From positions 132,370 to 196,369 of the forward strand of contig CAJJDP010000012.1 in the NCBI GenBank assembly GCA_905182995.1: a stretch of 64,000 nt of DNA, written 5' to 3'. A model generated the notes under the pieces. It was given only the letters and a program-made list of their open reading frames with translations, ran no database searches and was not told where the DNA came from. The first letter of the stretch is position 1. Each line of letters starts with the position of its first letter. This document shows, one piece after another, positions 26,601 to 39,054 of this stretch. The DNA comes from Paramecium octaurelia (Eukaryota; Ciliophora; Oligohymenophorea; Peniculida; Parameciidae). A program made the position numbers and the translations under genes.

Positions 26601-29229
26601 ATGTAAGGTTAACCCATCCCATTCATTGAGTTAAAGGAAACTTAAACTTAAGAAGGAATGGAGACTGTTTTCGAGATTCATCCTTAGGCAATTAAGATGT
26701 TGTAATCAATTGCTGACAGAAAAGTATTCACTTCTAATGGGATATTTAGGTAGCTGTTCTTACAATTGCAGGTCCATAGAGAACAGGAAAGTCCTTTTTA
26801 GCCAATAGGGTGTTAAAGAGATAAAAGGGATTCGCTGTTGGGCCAACAACAATGCCATGCACAAAAGGGATTTGGCTATGGAGCTAACCCATACCATTAA
26901 ATGAAAACACTTCGATCTTATTGATGGATACCGAAGGATTAAACTCAGTCTAAAGAGACTTGGGAGTCGACACTAAAATATTCTCAATATCTTTGTTGCT
27001 GTCTTCGATGTTTGTATTTAATCAATTGGGTCATATTGATGAACAGTCGATAGAGAATCTCTCTCTTGTTATTAAATTGAGTGAGAACATCAGCGTAGGA
27101 TCCGAGGATAAAAGTTTGAGTCAATTTTTTCCAACATTCCTTTGGGTATTACGAGATTTCTCACTTGATTTAAGAGGACGTACTCCAAGTGAGTATTTGG
27201 AATTTGCACTTCAAGATCAATCCAATCCAGGTCCCGATGGAGAGAGAAAAAATCTTATTAGAAGAAAGATTAGAGAGTATTTTAAATTCAGGGATTGCCT
27301 CTGCATGGTGAGACCAATATAGGATGAAAGAAGACTAGCTAGAGTGGAAGAAGAGGATTGGAATGCCTTAAGACCAGAATTCATTTCAGCTGTTTAAGAG
27401 TTCGAGAGAAGGGTGTTCAAGTGCATTCCTCCAAAATAAATCAATGGCACCACTCTAACTGCTGAAATGTTTCTGAAACTCTCCCTTGAATATGTCGATG
27501 CCATCAATTCTGGAGGAATCCCTTAGATCTTAACTAGTTTAGATAGAGTCATTCAACAGGAGGCAAGAAATCTCTTGGAAGAGCTGAAAAGTCTATATTC
27601 CAAAAAGTATTCAGATGCGTTGTCCAAGATGAAGCCTCCATTTGATGATGAGGAACTGAAATCTTTGAAGAAACAAATCGAAGCTGAAATCTTCTAAAGA
27701 TTAGATTAAAAATCAAAAGAAATAATTGACAACTCTAAAATTGTAAGTATGAAAACAGAATTACATGAAATGATGGAACAGGATTTATAAACCAGATTAG
27801 AAATTAACAAAGAATAATCGACTACTTTGGCTAATTAAATCCTATAGAAATTTTTTAATACTTATCAAGTTCCAGTTTTAGACAATGTTGATAGCATTAA
27901 ACCCTCTCTCTTAGTAGAGCAATTTCAAACTTACAGCCGTTTTTTTAAATATTATATGGAAAATGTTAAGGGCTATTCTAAATACAAGCATTTTTCTGAA
28001 AAAGTGCCTTCATTTCTATTTAGTTACTTTGAAAAACTTATTTTAAGTGTTTAAAAAGTCTACATAGAAGAAAACAATTCAACTAAAAAGTATCTAGTAT
28101 AAGCAAGGGAAGGCGAAGAAAGACTGAGGAAAACTATTGCCAATTAAGAAAGCTTATTATATGAAATCTAAAAGGAAAGGGATTAGTTAAAGTATGAAAT
28201 AGAAAACTGGACTAGGGAGACCAATAAACAAGAAAAAATTAAAAGTCTTGAATTGGAGGCTTGTTAAGCCAAAGTAGCCCATTTAACTTCAGATTTGCAA
28301 AACAAAAAAGAAAAGAATTAAAAATTAAAATAGGATGTTTAAAATTTATAAGAGTAACTCCAAAGAGTAAGGAATGAATTAAATGGAAAAAGAGTTGAAT
28401 GTCAACAACTATTAAAACGAATGAATGAGGACAATTAATCCTTCAGAGAACCAGGGGAAGAGGTATTTAACCTTATAATTATTAGATCTCCAATGATTTG
28501 GTGTTATAATATAAGGATATGAAATAATAAGCTCATTAGATGAATGATTTTTTCAAAAGAAGAGCTATGGATCATTCACAACAAAGCATCTTTCTATAGG
28601 AGATTTCAAAACTATAGCAAGATAAATTTAATGAGATCATTAAACTAAGAGAAGATTATAAACAAAAAAAATAAAAAATGAAGGAGGAATTAGAGCAAGA
28701 AAAGTAATTATATTTCTTAAATTTAGAAAAGCCTTGAAGAATAACCTTGAACATTTTATTAAATAAAATGAAGAATTAAAAGCTAAAAATATGACCTATT
28801 ATGAGAAATATGAGCAAGCCCAAAAAAATCAGTAACATCTTAAGGTATTTTTTGAATGCTATTTTGGATAGTAAATTTAATAAGAAAATCAAAAATTATC
28901 TCAAAGATTGGAAGAAAAATCAGAAAATTTAGATATGCATATCTAAGTCATTGAAAATTTCACTAAAGACATTGAAAAACTAACTAGTATACGGGAAGAT
29001 CTTGAATAAAAGCTTGCATTCATGAATTCGGAGAAAAGTTAGTTGATATCATTTAAAGAGAGCTTTCCATATATACTAAAGGGTAATATCCTATGCATTA
29101 TATCAAATAGAGGCGTTAAAATGGGTGTTAAAGTAAAATTCAAAAATAAAACATGCCATGAAGTCAGTGGGTGAAGAAGAGTAAAAGATAATTCGCGATT
29201 GTTTTCATGAAGTTGGAATAAATGTGTGA
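26601..29229 (+). CDS. Guanylate-binding-protein (GBP/atlastin-like) large GTPase
   Basis: Six exons, 833 aa, introns of 26, 23, 23, 27 and 28 nt (length checks exactly). The G domain has the P-loop GPQRTGKSFLANR, the switch with TMPCTKGIWLW, the G3 box LLMDTEGLNSV and the GBP-type guanine motif FLWVLRDFSLDL (RD instead of NKxD). The helical middle domain follows (TLTAEMFLKLSLEYVDAI), then a long coiled coil to the end. This matches GBPs closely; in animals these are interferon-induced defence GTPases that coat pathogens, while plant and protist members have cell-biological roles. There is no membrane hairpin, so not atlastin, and no CaaX box (ends GINV). Alternative start: ATG at 26659. Confidence 0.95.
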
Positions 29230-29899
29230 AATTATTAATTATTATAAATAAAAAGTAGTAAGAAATACTACATCCTACTTCCAGTCTATCTTGTAAATTT
29301 CAATTTCTTGGATAACAATATAATATTTTTAATATCTTTTTTCATAGAATAAACTTATTAATATCCATTTATTTAATACTATTTTTTAAAGTCAATTTAT
29401 TTATCTTGGCTAAGTAAATATAAATACTATTCTTAACAGAAATGATAAATATGTAAGGTTTTAAGTATAAAAATTAGTAGTAATGAAATTAAAAATAATT
29501 AATAAGAATCTTTCCAAACATAAATTTGATGTTTCGTATTTAGTAAAAAAAGAAGATACATTAAGCATTTTATTTTGTAATTCAATAGATTTGTTGCGTA
29601 AATATATAATTCCGCTATGTTTGAATATTAGAAATGATAAAATTAACATTATGTAGATTCTTCTAGTTGTTTTAAGAGATTTATAGAAAACCTCTTTTTG
29701 GATTGGGTTGATTTACTAGATATCAATTGAAAATGTTAGTTCTCCTTAGTATAATAGTAGGAGGAAGATATAACAAAAATGAATGAAAATAAATTATGGC
29801 ATAATATTTATAAAATATAAAATGTCAATAATTCTTTCTAATTCAAAACAATAAAGAAAGCTACCCTTACTTAAAGATTATACAAGGCAAAAGAAAGAA
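29230..29899. other. Intergenic, nothing seen
   Basis: 670 bp of AT-rich DNA between two co-oriented genes. No frame of coding character on either strand, no repeat of note. It holds the 3' end of the GBP transcript and the LRR gene promoter. Confidence 0.55.
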
Positions 29900-32800
29900 A
29901 TGTTAAAAACATTTTTTACTTCCAAAACTAGCAGATCTGAATCAAGATCAAAACAAAATAATGAGGTTTTCAAAGAGGAGAAAACTTACTATTTCGATGA
30001 GAGCATAAAGAAACAAAAGAATGCAATTTATCTATCATAAAAGCTTATTAGATAAACTCCAAGAATTTGTCCTGCAAAGAATGAATTGTAAATGAACCAA
30101 AGTGAAGAGATAAGTGAAGATAGTTCCGAGAAATCAAAGAGTAGTGTGGATGTTTTTGATTTAGACAAACATAAGGAGCATGTTAAAAATAAATTAAGTA
30201 TATTAGAGTGATAATTCAGAGATACAAATAATGATGAATCATATTTTGGGTTCTTGAAGAATTAACAAAAATTGAGTGACATTGCTTAGCATTTCATAAA
30301 GGAAGATGGGATGAATCCGATTTACTACTTTTGTGTTCATGATAGTTTGTTCCCCAAAAGAATTGATTTAACAAATTGCCTGGTTGATAAAAAGGAGATG
30401 AATTTTACTAATTTAGGCATTGGATCTAAATATTATCCAATACTGACCACATTATTGAAATAACAAAAGAGTTAGAGAATCAAACAATTATATTTAAGTG
30501 ACAATAATTTAAAAGACAAAGAATTAAGTCTGATTATAGACTGTATTCCTCTATCTTTAAAAGAATTAAAAATATCAAACAATAAATTGGGGAGAGCAGG
30601 AGCTTTACTTTTAGAGAAATTGTTTATAACCCATAAAAGGTATCAATTCTTATTGTTTGATAGCATCAAATACTTAAATGTTGCCAATAATGCTTTAGGA
30701 GATGCAGGAGCTTAAATATTATTGAATGCTTTAATGAAGAACAATACAGTTACTAGATTGAACCTGTCAGAAAATGGATTAACAGATTCAATCTCATAAA
30801 TCTTATACAACTTCTTGGCTAATAATAAAGCAGTGGAAGTCTTTATGTTAAATTGGAATTATTTAGGATCCTTGTCAGGGTAATTGATTGCAAAAGGATT
30901 GGCCAATAATAAATCCTTAAAAGTAATCGATCTAAGTTATAATCACCTTGGTTAGAACAACTGCATGATCTATTGGAGTGAAATTATTTCAAATCCGAAA
31001 CTTCCACTCATCCATATTGATTTATCTTATAATCAATTTAGTGAATAGCAATTAAGAATTTTGAACGAAGCCTTAAAAAAGAACAATCAGATTTATGGTT
31101 TACATATTGAGGGAAATAAATGTCCTGCCTATGTAGACCCTAATGGATTCATTCAATTTGCTAATGATGGATTGTAACTTTAAGGAAACGTCTTAAGATT
31201 GCAATAAAAGAAGTATGAAATAGACGGAGTGAATTTTATACCAGAATTAAACAATGGGCTAATTGGTAGTGATTGCTGCTGGATTTGTTAAGGTTGGATG
31301 GAATTTAAATTTAATTACACTCCAGAGGAATTTAAAGGCGATGTGCCAATCTTTCTACACCTTGATTTTTTAGAGTATTGTTATGTTCAAAATTAGTTAC
31401 AAACCAATTCCTATGACATCCAGTTTAGAATTAAAAGAGTAGATGAAGTAATAAAGAAAGAGCAAATCAGTGGAACCATAACTTACAACTGGAGAAATAA
31501 TTTATTAGTTAAAGCAAGTAATAAATGAGGATAAGAAAATAACTATGGCTGCAATTTAAGAGGCTTATGATATTGAAACTAAGGATGAAATTGTAGATGA
31601 AAGATGCTTGGATGATCTGGATAAATTTTATTATACTACTTATTAGATGTGCCCACCAAAAAGAAGGATATTGTACTTCTTTAGTAATCCAATATCAGAA
31701 GACTATTTTATAGATAAAAATTCTTTAAGCATGTCATCTCCTCCTGATGATTTAGTATTACAAGGCAAAGATGCAAAATTTTAATATCACTAATTTGCAG
31801 ATGGAACTAAAATTAAATTTAAAAAGGTTAATCAAATCAACTATTTGTTATCGAAATAAGAATACGTAATAGATGATAAAAATGATTATAAACCATTGGT
31901 TAAAATATTTCCTCGATCTGCTCAAAAAAAATACATCCTGAGAAAATTTGCAAACAATTCCATCAGAAAGAAAGTGAATATTATCTTTTGGAATAAGGAG
32001 GACTCATCTTTTAAGTAATTTTAGGGTGACAATGATGATTTATTGGATAATTGTTTAGATTTTGATTGGTCATGTAGTAAGATTACAAGATTTGTTAGAA
32101 ATGAGTATGAGAGAACAAAAATGAAAGAGTATTTTAGATAACAGTATTAATTACTAAAAGATGTTTATAAGTACCTTTCAAGTTTTGGACATTAACCTCC
32201 TTAATTTGATATGTTTTGCATATAATTCCCATAATTTTCAAAATTGGTTCAACAATTAGGATTAATTGATGGAGTTGACTTGAAAATTTAGGATGTGGAA
32301 AGCAATTTAATTTCAATTAAGAATAATGTAGACAATAAATATATTTATAATCCTGATTCAGCTTTAATTAGATATTAATTTATAGAGAGTCTTTACAGAT
32401 TGGCACTTGATAAATATGTAAGAACTAACATAGTGAAAAATGCAGCTGATGCAGTTTATCGATTATTAAAAGAATTTAAGCCTTATTTCCATAATTTCGA
32501 TTCCACATAGGAATGGAGATAAAGAAGACTGTGGAATAAGGAATGCGACACTTTAATATAATTTAAAATGGGATTCTTAAAAAAATTATATGATTACATA
32601 ACCGATATAAGCAATCGAAGATGGTATTTTAAATTAAAATGGATTTCCATTAAAGAATTCAAAGAGTTTTGTAAATAGATTGGATTGAATGAATATTTGA
32701 GTGATAAATAATAAGTCATAATCTACAATTTCTCTATGATGTCTTAAGTGGATGAACTGAATTAAGATAGAAATGTCAGAATGACTCTCATAGAATTTAT

Positions 32801-33284
32801 AGAATCACTTGGTAGAATTGCTGAAAGGATTAGTCCATCTCCAATTGGTGAAAGAATAGCAGATTGGACTTATGAATAGAGAACCATGTTGCCTCTTAAC
32901 GTGAAACTAGAATCATTGCTAACATACATTTACATAAAGGTTAACAAAAAGTAATTAGATATAAAATTATAAATTTAAGGGGAGCATTTGAATCCTTTAA
33001 TGATGTGTTTGGAGATGAATAACAATCAAAAATTCAGTTCATGCCAACTCCAGAATCTGTATTAAATGATGAAGAGTATTCCAATACTATAGAAACTTTA
33101 ACTACTTACAATACATTGTCTTATTTGAGTAATAAATTTAGATTGATTAGCAGATCTCCATAAATAACCATATCTAAATCCAGATTATGTACATTTCTTG
33201 CAAAATCCGGTGCCCAATCAACCAAAATTTCATGGTCCTCTTTTGGTTAGAAGATTTTCAAGAGCAGATAGGAAAAATAAATGA
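29900..33284 (+). CDS. Leucine-rich-repeat protein with conserved C-terminal region
   Basis: Five exons, 1095 aa. After a Ser/Lys-rich N-terminus come RNI-type LRRs (QLYLSDNNLKDKELSLII, YLNVANNALGDAGAQILL, RLNLSENGLTDSISQIL, VIDLSYNHLGQNN), about residues 180-400. A Trp/Cys segment follows (GSDCCWICQGWMEFKF), then VPIFLHLDFLEYC, MCPPKRRILYFF, and a long helical region with IGLNEYLSDKQQVIIYNFSM and a C-terminal TEFIESLGRIAE-like segment. The same combination belongs to a family expanded in ciliates. Two of the four introns (near 30196 and 31505) fit only with a GAG acceptor, unusual here, so local sequence error or two genes split at 31527 are alternatives. The 29-nt and 22-nt introns near 32950 and 33134 are normal. 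Function unknown, probably a scaffold. Confidence 0.87.
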
Positions 33285-33303
33285 ATATTAATTTTAATTA
33301 TTG

Positions 33304-34861
33304 ATGTAAAGTGAATAATTGAGTGAATAAAAATTGTATGCTTGGGGAAGTGCAGAATGTGATCAATTTTTGTCTAAGGATGAAGACGATGAAGAAGTGT
33401 ATGAAGTCAAGAGACCATATCAAATAAAAGAATTGAGTAATCTGTCAATAACCTAAGTGGCATGTGGAGGAATGCATGCACTCATATTGACATCTTAAGG
33501 AAAAGTATTGCATAAAATAACTATAAATTAGGTGTATTCCTTTGGATGCGATGATAAGGGTGTGCTTGGCAGACCTAAAATAGAAGGTTAGGACGCTCGA
33601 GTTCCAGCTCTAATTACAGACCTTCCTCCTGTTGATATGATTGCTTGTGGTAGTTCTCATTCAATTGCTGCAAATTCCAATGGTTTAGTATATTTCTGGG
33701 GGTTTTATGCAAATACTCATGGTCCCATTGGAGATCCAGTGTAAAAGCCAAAAAAGATGGATAATATTACGGAAGGGATAAAAAAAATACTCTGTGGTTA
33801 AAATCACACAATGGTATTATTGGAAAGCCAAAAAGTAAAGTATTTGTTTACATATAGTTACTCACTTGGGGTGACGCAGAAACTTTAGTAATAGGTAGAA
33901 AAAGTGAAACCAGAAGATCTATTATTCAAAATTTAAATCCATAACCTATCAAGATGAAAAAACCAATTTTAAACATTTTTACAGGGGCTTCACATGCATT
34001 TGTTAAAGTTTAAATGAAAGATAATAAAGTTGGAATTTATGGGTGGGGATTAAATAACTATGGATAATTGGGTATTGGAAATCAAGAAAATTAATAATTG
34101 CCAGTTTTAGTCCAATTTTTTGATAACATTGATGTTATTGATATGGTGGGAGGAGAACATCATACTATTGCACTTGATTCTGAAGGAAATCTTTACTCAT
34201 TTGGTAGACATGATGATGGACAACTTGGATTAGGAGAAGAAATCAATGAACAATTAAAGGAACAAGCATAAAAACAATTAGAAGAAGAAATCTAATCATA
34301 GAAACTCAATGAAGGAAATAAAAAAAAAATAAGCAAGAAAAATAAATAATAAGGGGAACTTTTTGAAATCTAAAAGTCTGATAAAGTTATTGGATATGAA
34401 TTCATCAATGATCCTTAAATGATCAAAGATATCCCAAAAATGTAATCTATTTATTCTTCCATGCATTTTAATTTTGCAATCTCTCAATAAGGCTAAATAT
34501 TCTCCTGGGGAAATGGTTAAAGTTTTGTTCTTGGTACAAGAAATGAAAATTCCCAATTCAACCCTAAAGATGTATATTATAATATTTATCATAACTAAAG
34601 ATTACTACCATTTTTAAAAATGAAAAGCTTTTATAAATTTCACTTGGTGCAAGCCATGTGATTGCATATACATCAACAGATTTAAATTACAATACCTAAA
34701 AAATTGATGAGTCAATCATAAAAATACAAGATTAAAACACAAAACATAAAAAACCAAGAAAAAGTAATAGCAGAGATATAAGCAAGGAAAGTAGTATGAA
34801 AAGAAGTGTATAAAAATTTGATGACAGTTTAATTCCAGTTAAAGATTTGAAAATAGATTGA
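33304..34861 (+). CDS. RCC1-repeat (beta-propeller) protein
   Basis: Four exons, 492 aa, introns of 27, 23 and 29 nt. Repeated RCC1 signatures: [124 protein letters not shown] (each a separate match). About six or seven blades, enough for one propeller. A Lys/Glu-rich insert of about 60 residues interrupts it between two blades, and a basic Ser/Lys tail follows. RCC1 propellers act as Ran exchange factors or as scaffolds in E3 ligases and cilia; no second domain indicates which. Its start lies 20 bp after the LRR gene's stop. Confidence 0.92.
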
Positions 34862-35348
34862 TGCATGAATCTAAAAGTTTAATCAATTTTGTATATATAT
34901 ATATAATTTATGGTCTCTCAATCATAATTTTCAATTATTATCATGAGATAAATCTTAACCTGAATTATTGTTTAAATTAATACACATTTATTTCTTAAAA
35001 TATAAAATTTATAGTTTTTCCTTTTATTATTAATATAAACATATGATTTTTTCTTTTTAATTAAATAACATGTTGACCAATATTAATCGTTGAAGTGATT
35101 TGTTTAAATAAACATTTACTTTAATAGGAGAATATATTTTTAAGGTTTAAGCATAAATTATAAAATAATTGATAATTATATGTAAATAGAATAAAATTTT
35201 ATAAGCGATTTCTAATAGTTTTGAGGAAGATTTGTAGTATTTTATATATGATCTAGTTATATTTTTGTATATTTTGGTCAAAAAAGGTAATTTGACAATA
35301 GTAAATTTGTTATAATTCTAATATTTCATTTTTATTAATACTCCTTCA
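34862..35348. other. Intergenic, nothing seen
   Basis: About 490 bp of AT-rich DNA between convergent genes, including a (TA) run near 34895. No coding-like frame or RNA structure seen. Confidence 0.55.
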
Positions 35349-35876
35349 TCACTTTGGCTTATGTTTTCTTTTAAATATGTTTTTATTCTAACTTAGATAA
35401 TAAGTGATATCAGATCTTGATTTTTCCAAAATGCTCGAACACCATAGAAAATTCCCAAAATAGATTTTGATGACTTGTTTTCCGATTTTGGATTTGATTA
35501 GTTCTTTAAGATGAAACTTATTGTAATTCTGGCGTTTAACGTTTAAGAATTTGTAAATATGTCGATCTTTTTTCAATTCTTTTACATCAAAGTTGTTTTG
35601 TATAAACGAATGCACTTTTTATCCTAAAGTCTTGTAATAATTTTTAGATTGCCCCGGATACATATAGGAGTTATTATTGGTCGTAGGATTTGGATTGTCA
35701 GTTTCTTAAATGGAATTTTCTTTCTCTTGCTTTTGCTCAGTCTATTCGAGCTTCATTTCTGTAATCACTTGATGTTATGTTTCTCTTTGCAATTTCAAGC
35801 AATAAACAGGAAAAGCCCAATAATACCGTCCCTTGAAACATGCTGAAAATACTGGTGCAGAATTAATATTGTACAT
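35349..35876 (-). CDS. 175-aa protein of unknown function
   Basis: Single uninterrupted exon, 175 aa, starting MYNINSAPVFSACFKG. The middle is polar and low-complexity (EQKQEKENSIQETDNPN, TTNNNSYMYPG). The last 100 residues are basic and look folded (VHSFIQNNFDVKELKKD, HLKELIKSKIGKQVIKIYF) ending in KRKHKPK. Local GC is well above the flanks. No signal peptide or membrane span, no recognised family. Length and composition make it a likely real gene. Confidence 0.7.
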
Positions 35877-37440
35877 ATATTAATTGATATTGATTTCAAT
35901 AATATTGAATTAAAACTTCTATAGAATGTTAGGATCACCAGATTAATAAGATAATAAGCATTTTTTTTGTTTTACGTATACTATTCACTTTGATTTAAGA
36001 TTAGTATTAAGAAATTGGTTTATTATTTTATGAGTTTATAAAAAATTAAATATAATTGAAAGAATATTTCTTAATTTTTATGATATTTGATAATTTAAAT
36101 TAATAGTTGGGAAGGCCGTTAGAATATAACCATTATAAAACTTTCTGCTTTCATAGATACCTATGAAAATGATAAAAGCCAATTAGTATTATGAAAGTTT
36201 ATGATTATTTTACCAGATAGATGATCGAATAATAATATATCATTTGTTAAGGTTAATTACAATGATAAACAACCTATAGATAAAATTTTTTTACTTTTTG
36301 TTATTCTCATACCCAAAAAGGATTAAAAACTCAATAAGGCTGGCAGTTGAGTTGATTCCTTTAAGTCTGAAAATTTATTGATTTTATTTTAAATTTATTT
36401 CATTCTAACGAATAATATTATGATGAAAGAATTAATATAAATTAATATAATAAGACTTATAAAAAGTAAAAGCTTTTATCTCCATGACAGATGTATCTTT
36501 TACATTGAAGATATTTATTGCAAAGCATTCAAGAAACATATATTGATTAATTAAATAATTATTTTTATAATTATATACTATATAAAAAGACATATTAAAC
36601 ACAAAATTAATGTATAGATGATTTCAAATCCAAAATTAGTGTTTCTACTTAGGAAAATAAATTGATAACCTAATTAATATTTAGACAAGGTATTTAGGAA
36701 ATACTTTGAGTAAATATAATCCGACCTTTGAATTATACGAAAAATTTTAGTTGAAATAGTCAAAACCTAGTTATTACAATCAAATTAGAAATGAAAAGAT
36801 TAGAACTATTTAGTTTTGATCTAATATTTATCATTGATAATAGGTGATCTATTTAGAGTTCTAACGAATTTTAAAATAATACATTAGCTTTATTAATATT
36901 AGGGATTAAATTTTACCATTAAAAGAAGATAAATTGTTTTTGATAAAAAAGATTAATATTAAATACTGTAGGTCATTCTCCTATTTTGAGTAGAAGTTTT
37001 TAAATCCATTTTGAAAATTAATTCATACATTCCCAAAATTATTCATTCCAAATGGAAACCATTAATTTTAAAAGAATTAATTTAATTCAATATTTTTTAA
37101 TTTAGGATTATTTTCTATTCCTTTATAAATTAGAGATGCACTCTAATAAAGAACATTGTTCTAAAAAGAATGTAATTACCAGAAATGTTTTGAAAGTATA
37201 AAATTATGATAATTTATAAGTTAGGTTTTGGAACAATTATTTGTTTGAGGCAATTGAAAAATTAGAAAAAAGAACATTTTAGAACTAGTAATGATTCAAT
37301 TGATTGAATATAATAGATTCTACATTTAGAACAATCAATTTAATTTTATTAGACTTATGAATCAATGCTTTCAAATTTTAACTATCTAGATTTACATATT
37401 ATTAATAAAAATAATTAATTAATATTCACAACATTCATTC
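35877..37440. other. Longest gene-free stretch of the window
   Basis: 1564 bp of AT-rich DNA upstream of the pseudokinase gene. One plus-strand frame from about 36600 to 37400 has several coding-like pieces (RYLGNTLSKYNPTFELYEK near 36700) but is cut by TGA about every 50 codons, which is what chance predicts. I found no introns that would clear it. It may hold a decayed host gene or only regulatory and spacer DNA. Confidence 0.5.
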
Positions 37441-39026
37441 ATGCAAAACTTAACTATTGCTGAATTCTAACTTTTAAAATAGATCTCAAATTCCGATTTT
37501 ATTCATGTATAATATTTAATAGGTCTTAGATTTGTAAAGTTAAAAATATTAATGATAATTAAAACTACACACTAAAAATTGCAGATCTTAAGTATTCTTA
37601 ATTGGGTGAGTATGAGAAGGAGATACTAAATAAGATTGATTCTCCAAGAATTATCAAATTTATAGATCTGAGAGTGGAACAATAATATTCATTAACAATT
37701 TTAGAAGACTTTGAATGTATTATTTGTGGGATTGAAACTAGATACTCTCGAAGAATTTTGGTATTAAAATAATCAACAGTTTTCAGAAATCATGGCTTTG
37801 GAAATAACTAAAAATATTTTAGAGGGATTAGAAATTTTAGAATAATAAAACATTGTTCATGCAAATTTATGTATGAAAAATATCTACATAAAATAATTTA
37901 ATTCAAAAATAGCAAACTTTGAATATGCCCACTTTAATAGAAAAGTTTTATAAATATTTATAAATTTAGAGTTTACTTTAAGCATAAGAATACCATAATA
38001 ATGCTCCTGAATAGTTCACACCAGTATATCTATCATCCAAGACAGATATTTTCTCTCTTGGTTGTATGCTATTTGCGATGATTTTTCGATAATATCCTTT
38101 TAATGCTGACAGTATCCATAATTATTTTGAGTAAATATAATAAGGTAATTTAATTCTATTAGACTTTTAGGGTAGCTTTAGACTAATGATGACAAAGATA
38201 TGAAAGAAGATAATTTTGCTATCAATTTAATAAAACAAATGGTCTAATATAATCCTAAGTAAAGACCTGAAATTAAGGAGATTATACAAATGATAGACAA
38301 AAAAAATGGAAATAAAATGGGGTAAACTACAGTGTTCCAAACTTAAACACCTTAAACCAATCCGAATCTTTGGGGAGGAAATAATCAAAATTTTATATTA
38401 GAAACTCAACATTTTACGCTTGAATTTGTTGAATCCGTCTCAAAGAATGCTTTATTTTTTTTTGAAGTTGCAGAAAAATTTGGAGGAAAATAATTTTATC
38501 ATTGGAAAAAGACTACGTATCCTAGATTTATGTTGTACAAAAGAAGCTATAGCGAACTTTTATAGTTTACTAAAGATGCCAGCGCAAGAACTAATCCTAA
38601 TGAATTCAAAATATGTCTTGAAAAAAATGAAAAAACTTTATTTAAATTAAAAACCATTTTGGAATAAATTTTGAAGTTGTTAAAGTATTTCATATTATTT
38701 AATTTAGAAATAAAGAGGAATACTAGTATTAAATCACTAAATGGGAACAAGAATTGAATATCGATACAAATGCACTATTCTATAATAATTATCAAAAGGC
38801 TCTTTAATATTTATTAGAGTATTTTAAAGTATCTTAAATACCTTATTCAAAATAAAAAGAATCGTAATAGAAATTAAAGGAAATGTTAATTCTTTAACTC
38901 TAGGTTCAGGCATGTGTAACTTTTAACCCACATTTTGATAATCAAAAGACTAAGTTGGAAGAATTAGAAGAATTTGAAAAATAAACAAATGAATTCCTCC
39001 TAAAGAAGGCTGGATATGAAAAATGA
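37441..39026 (+). CDS. Pseudokinase, first of a kinase cluster
   Basis: Six exons, 487 aa, introns of 23, 25, 25, 26 and 23 nt; the length is an exact multiple of three. The kinase fold is clear: the beta3 lysine (YTLKIADLK), alphaC glutamate (YEKEILNKIDSPRIIKF), YNAPEQF-like APE (HNNAPEQFTPVYLSSK), and DIFSLGCMLFAMIFRQYPF. But the glycine loop is absent (QISNSDFIHICKV), the catalytic HRDLKxxN is HANLCMKN, and DFG is NFE. With both catalytic aspartates gone it should be inactive and act as a scaffold or allosteric partner. The C-terminal 200 residues are helical. It has intact splice sites and an open frame, so it is maintained, not decayed. The next gene, an active ULK-type kinase, starts 28 bp downstream. 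Confidence 0.92.
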
Positions 39027-39054
39027 ATTATAATTTAATTATAAAAATAAAAAA

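Noticed and set aside
26601-29229. Atlastin/Sey1 call for the GTPase
   Set aside because: No membrane hairpin; the long coiled coil after the middle domain and the RD motif context fit GBP.
36600-37400. A decayed gene in the longest spacer
   Set aside because: Open pieces are about 50 codons between TGA codons, which is the random expectation at this base composition, and no introns fit.
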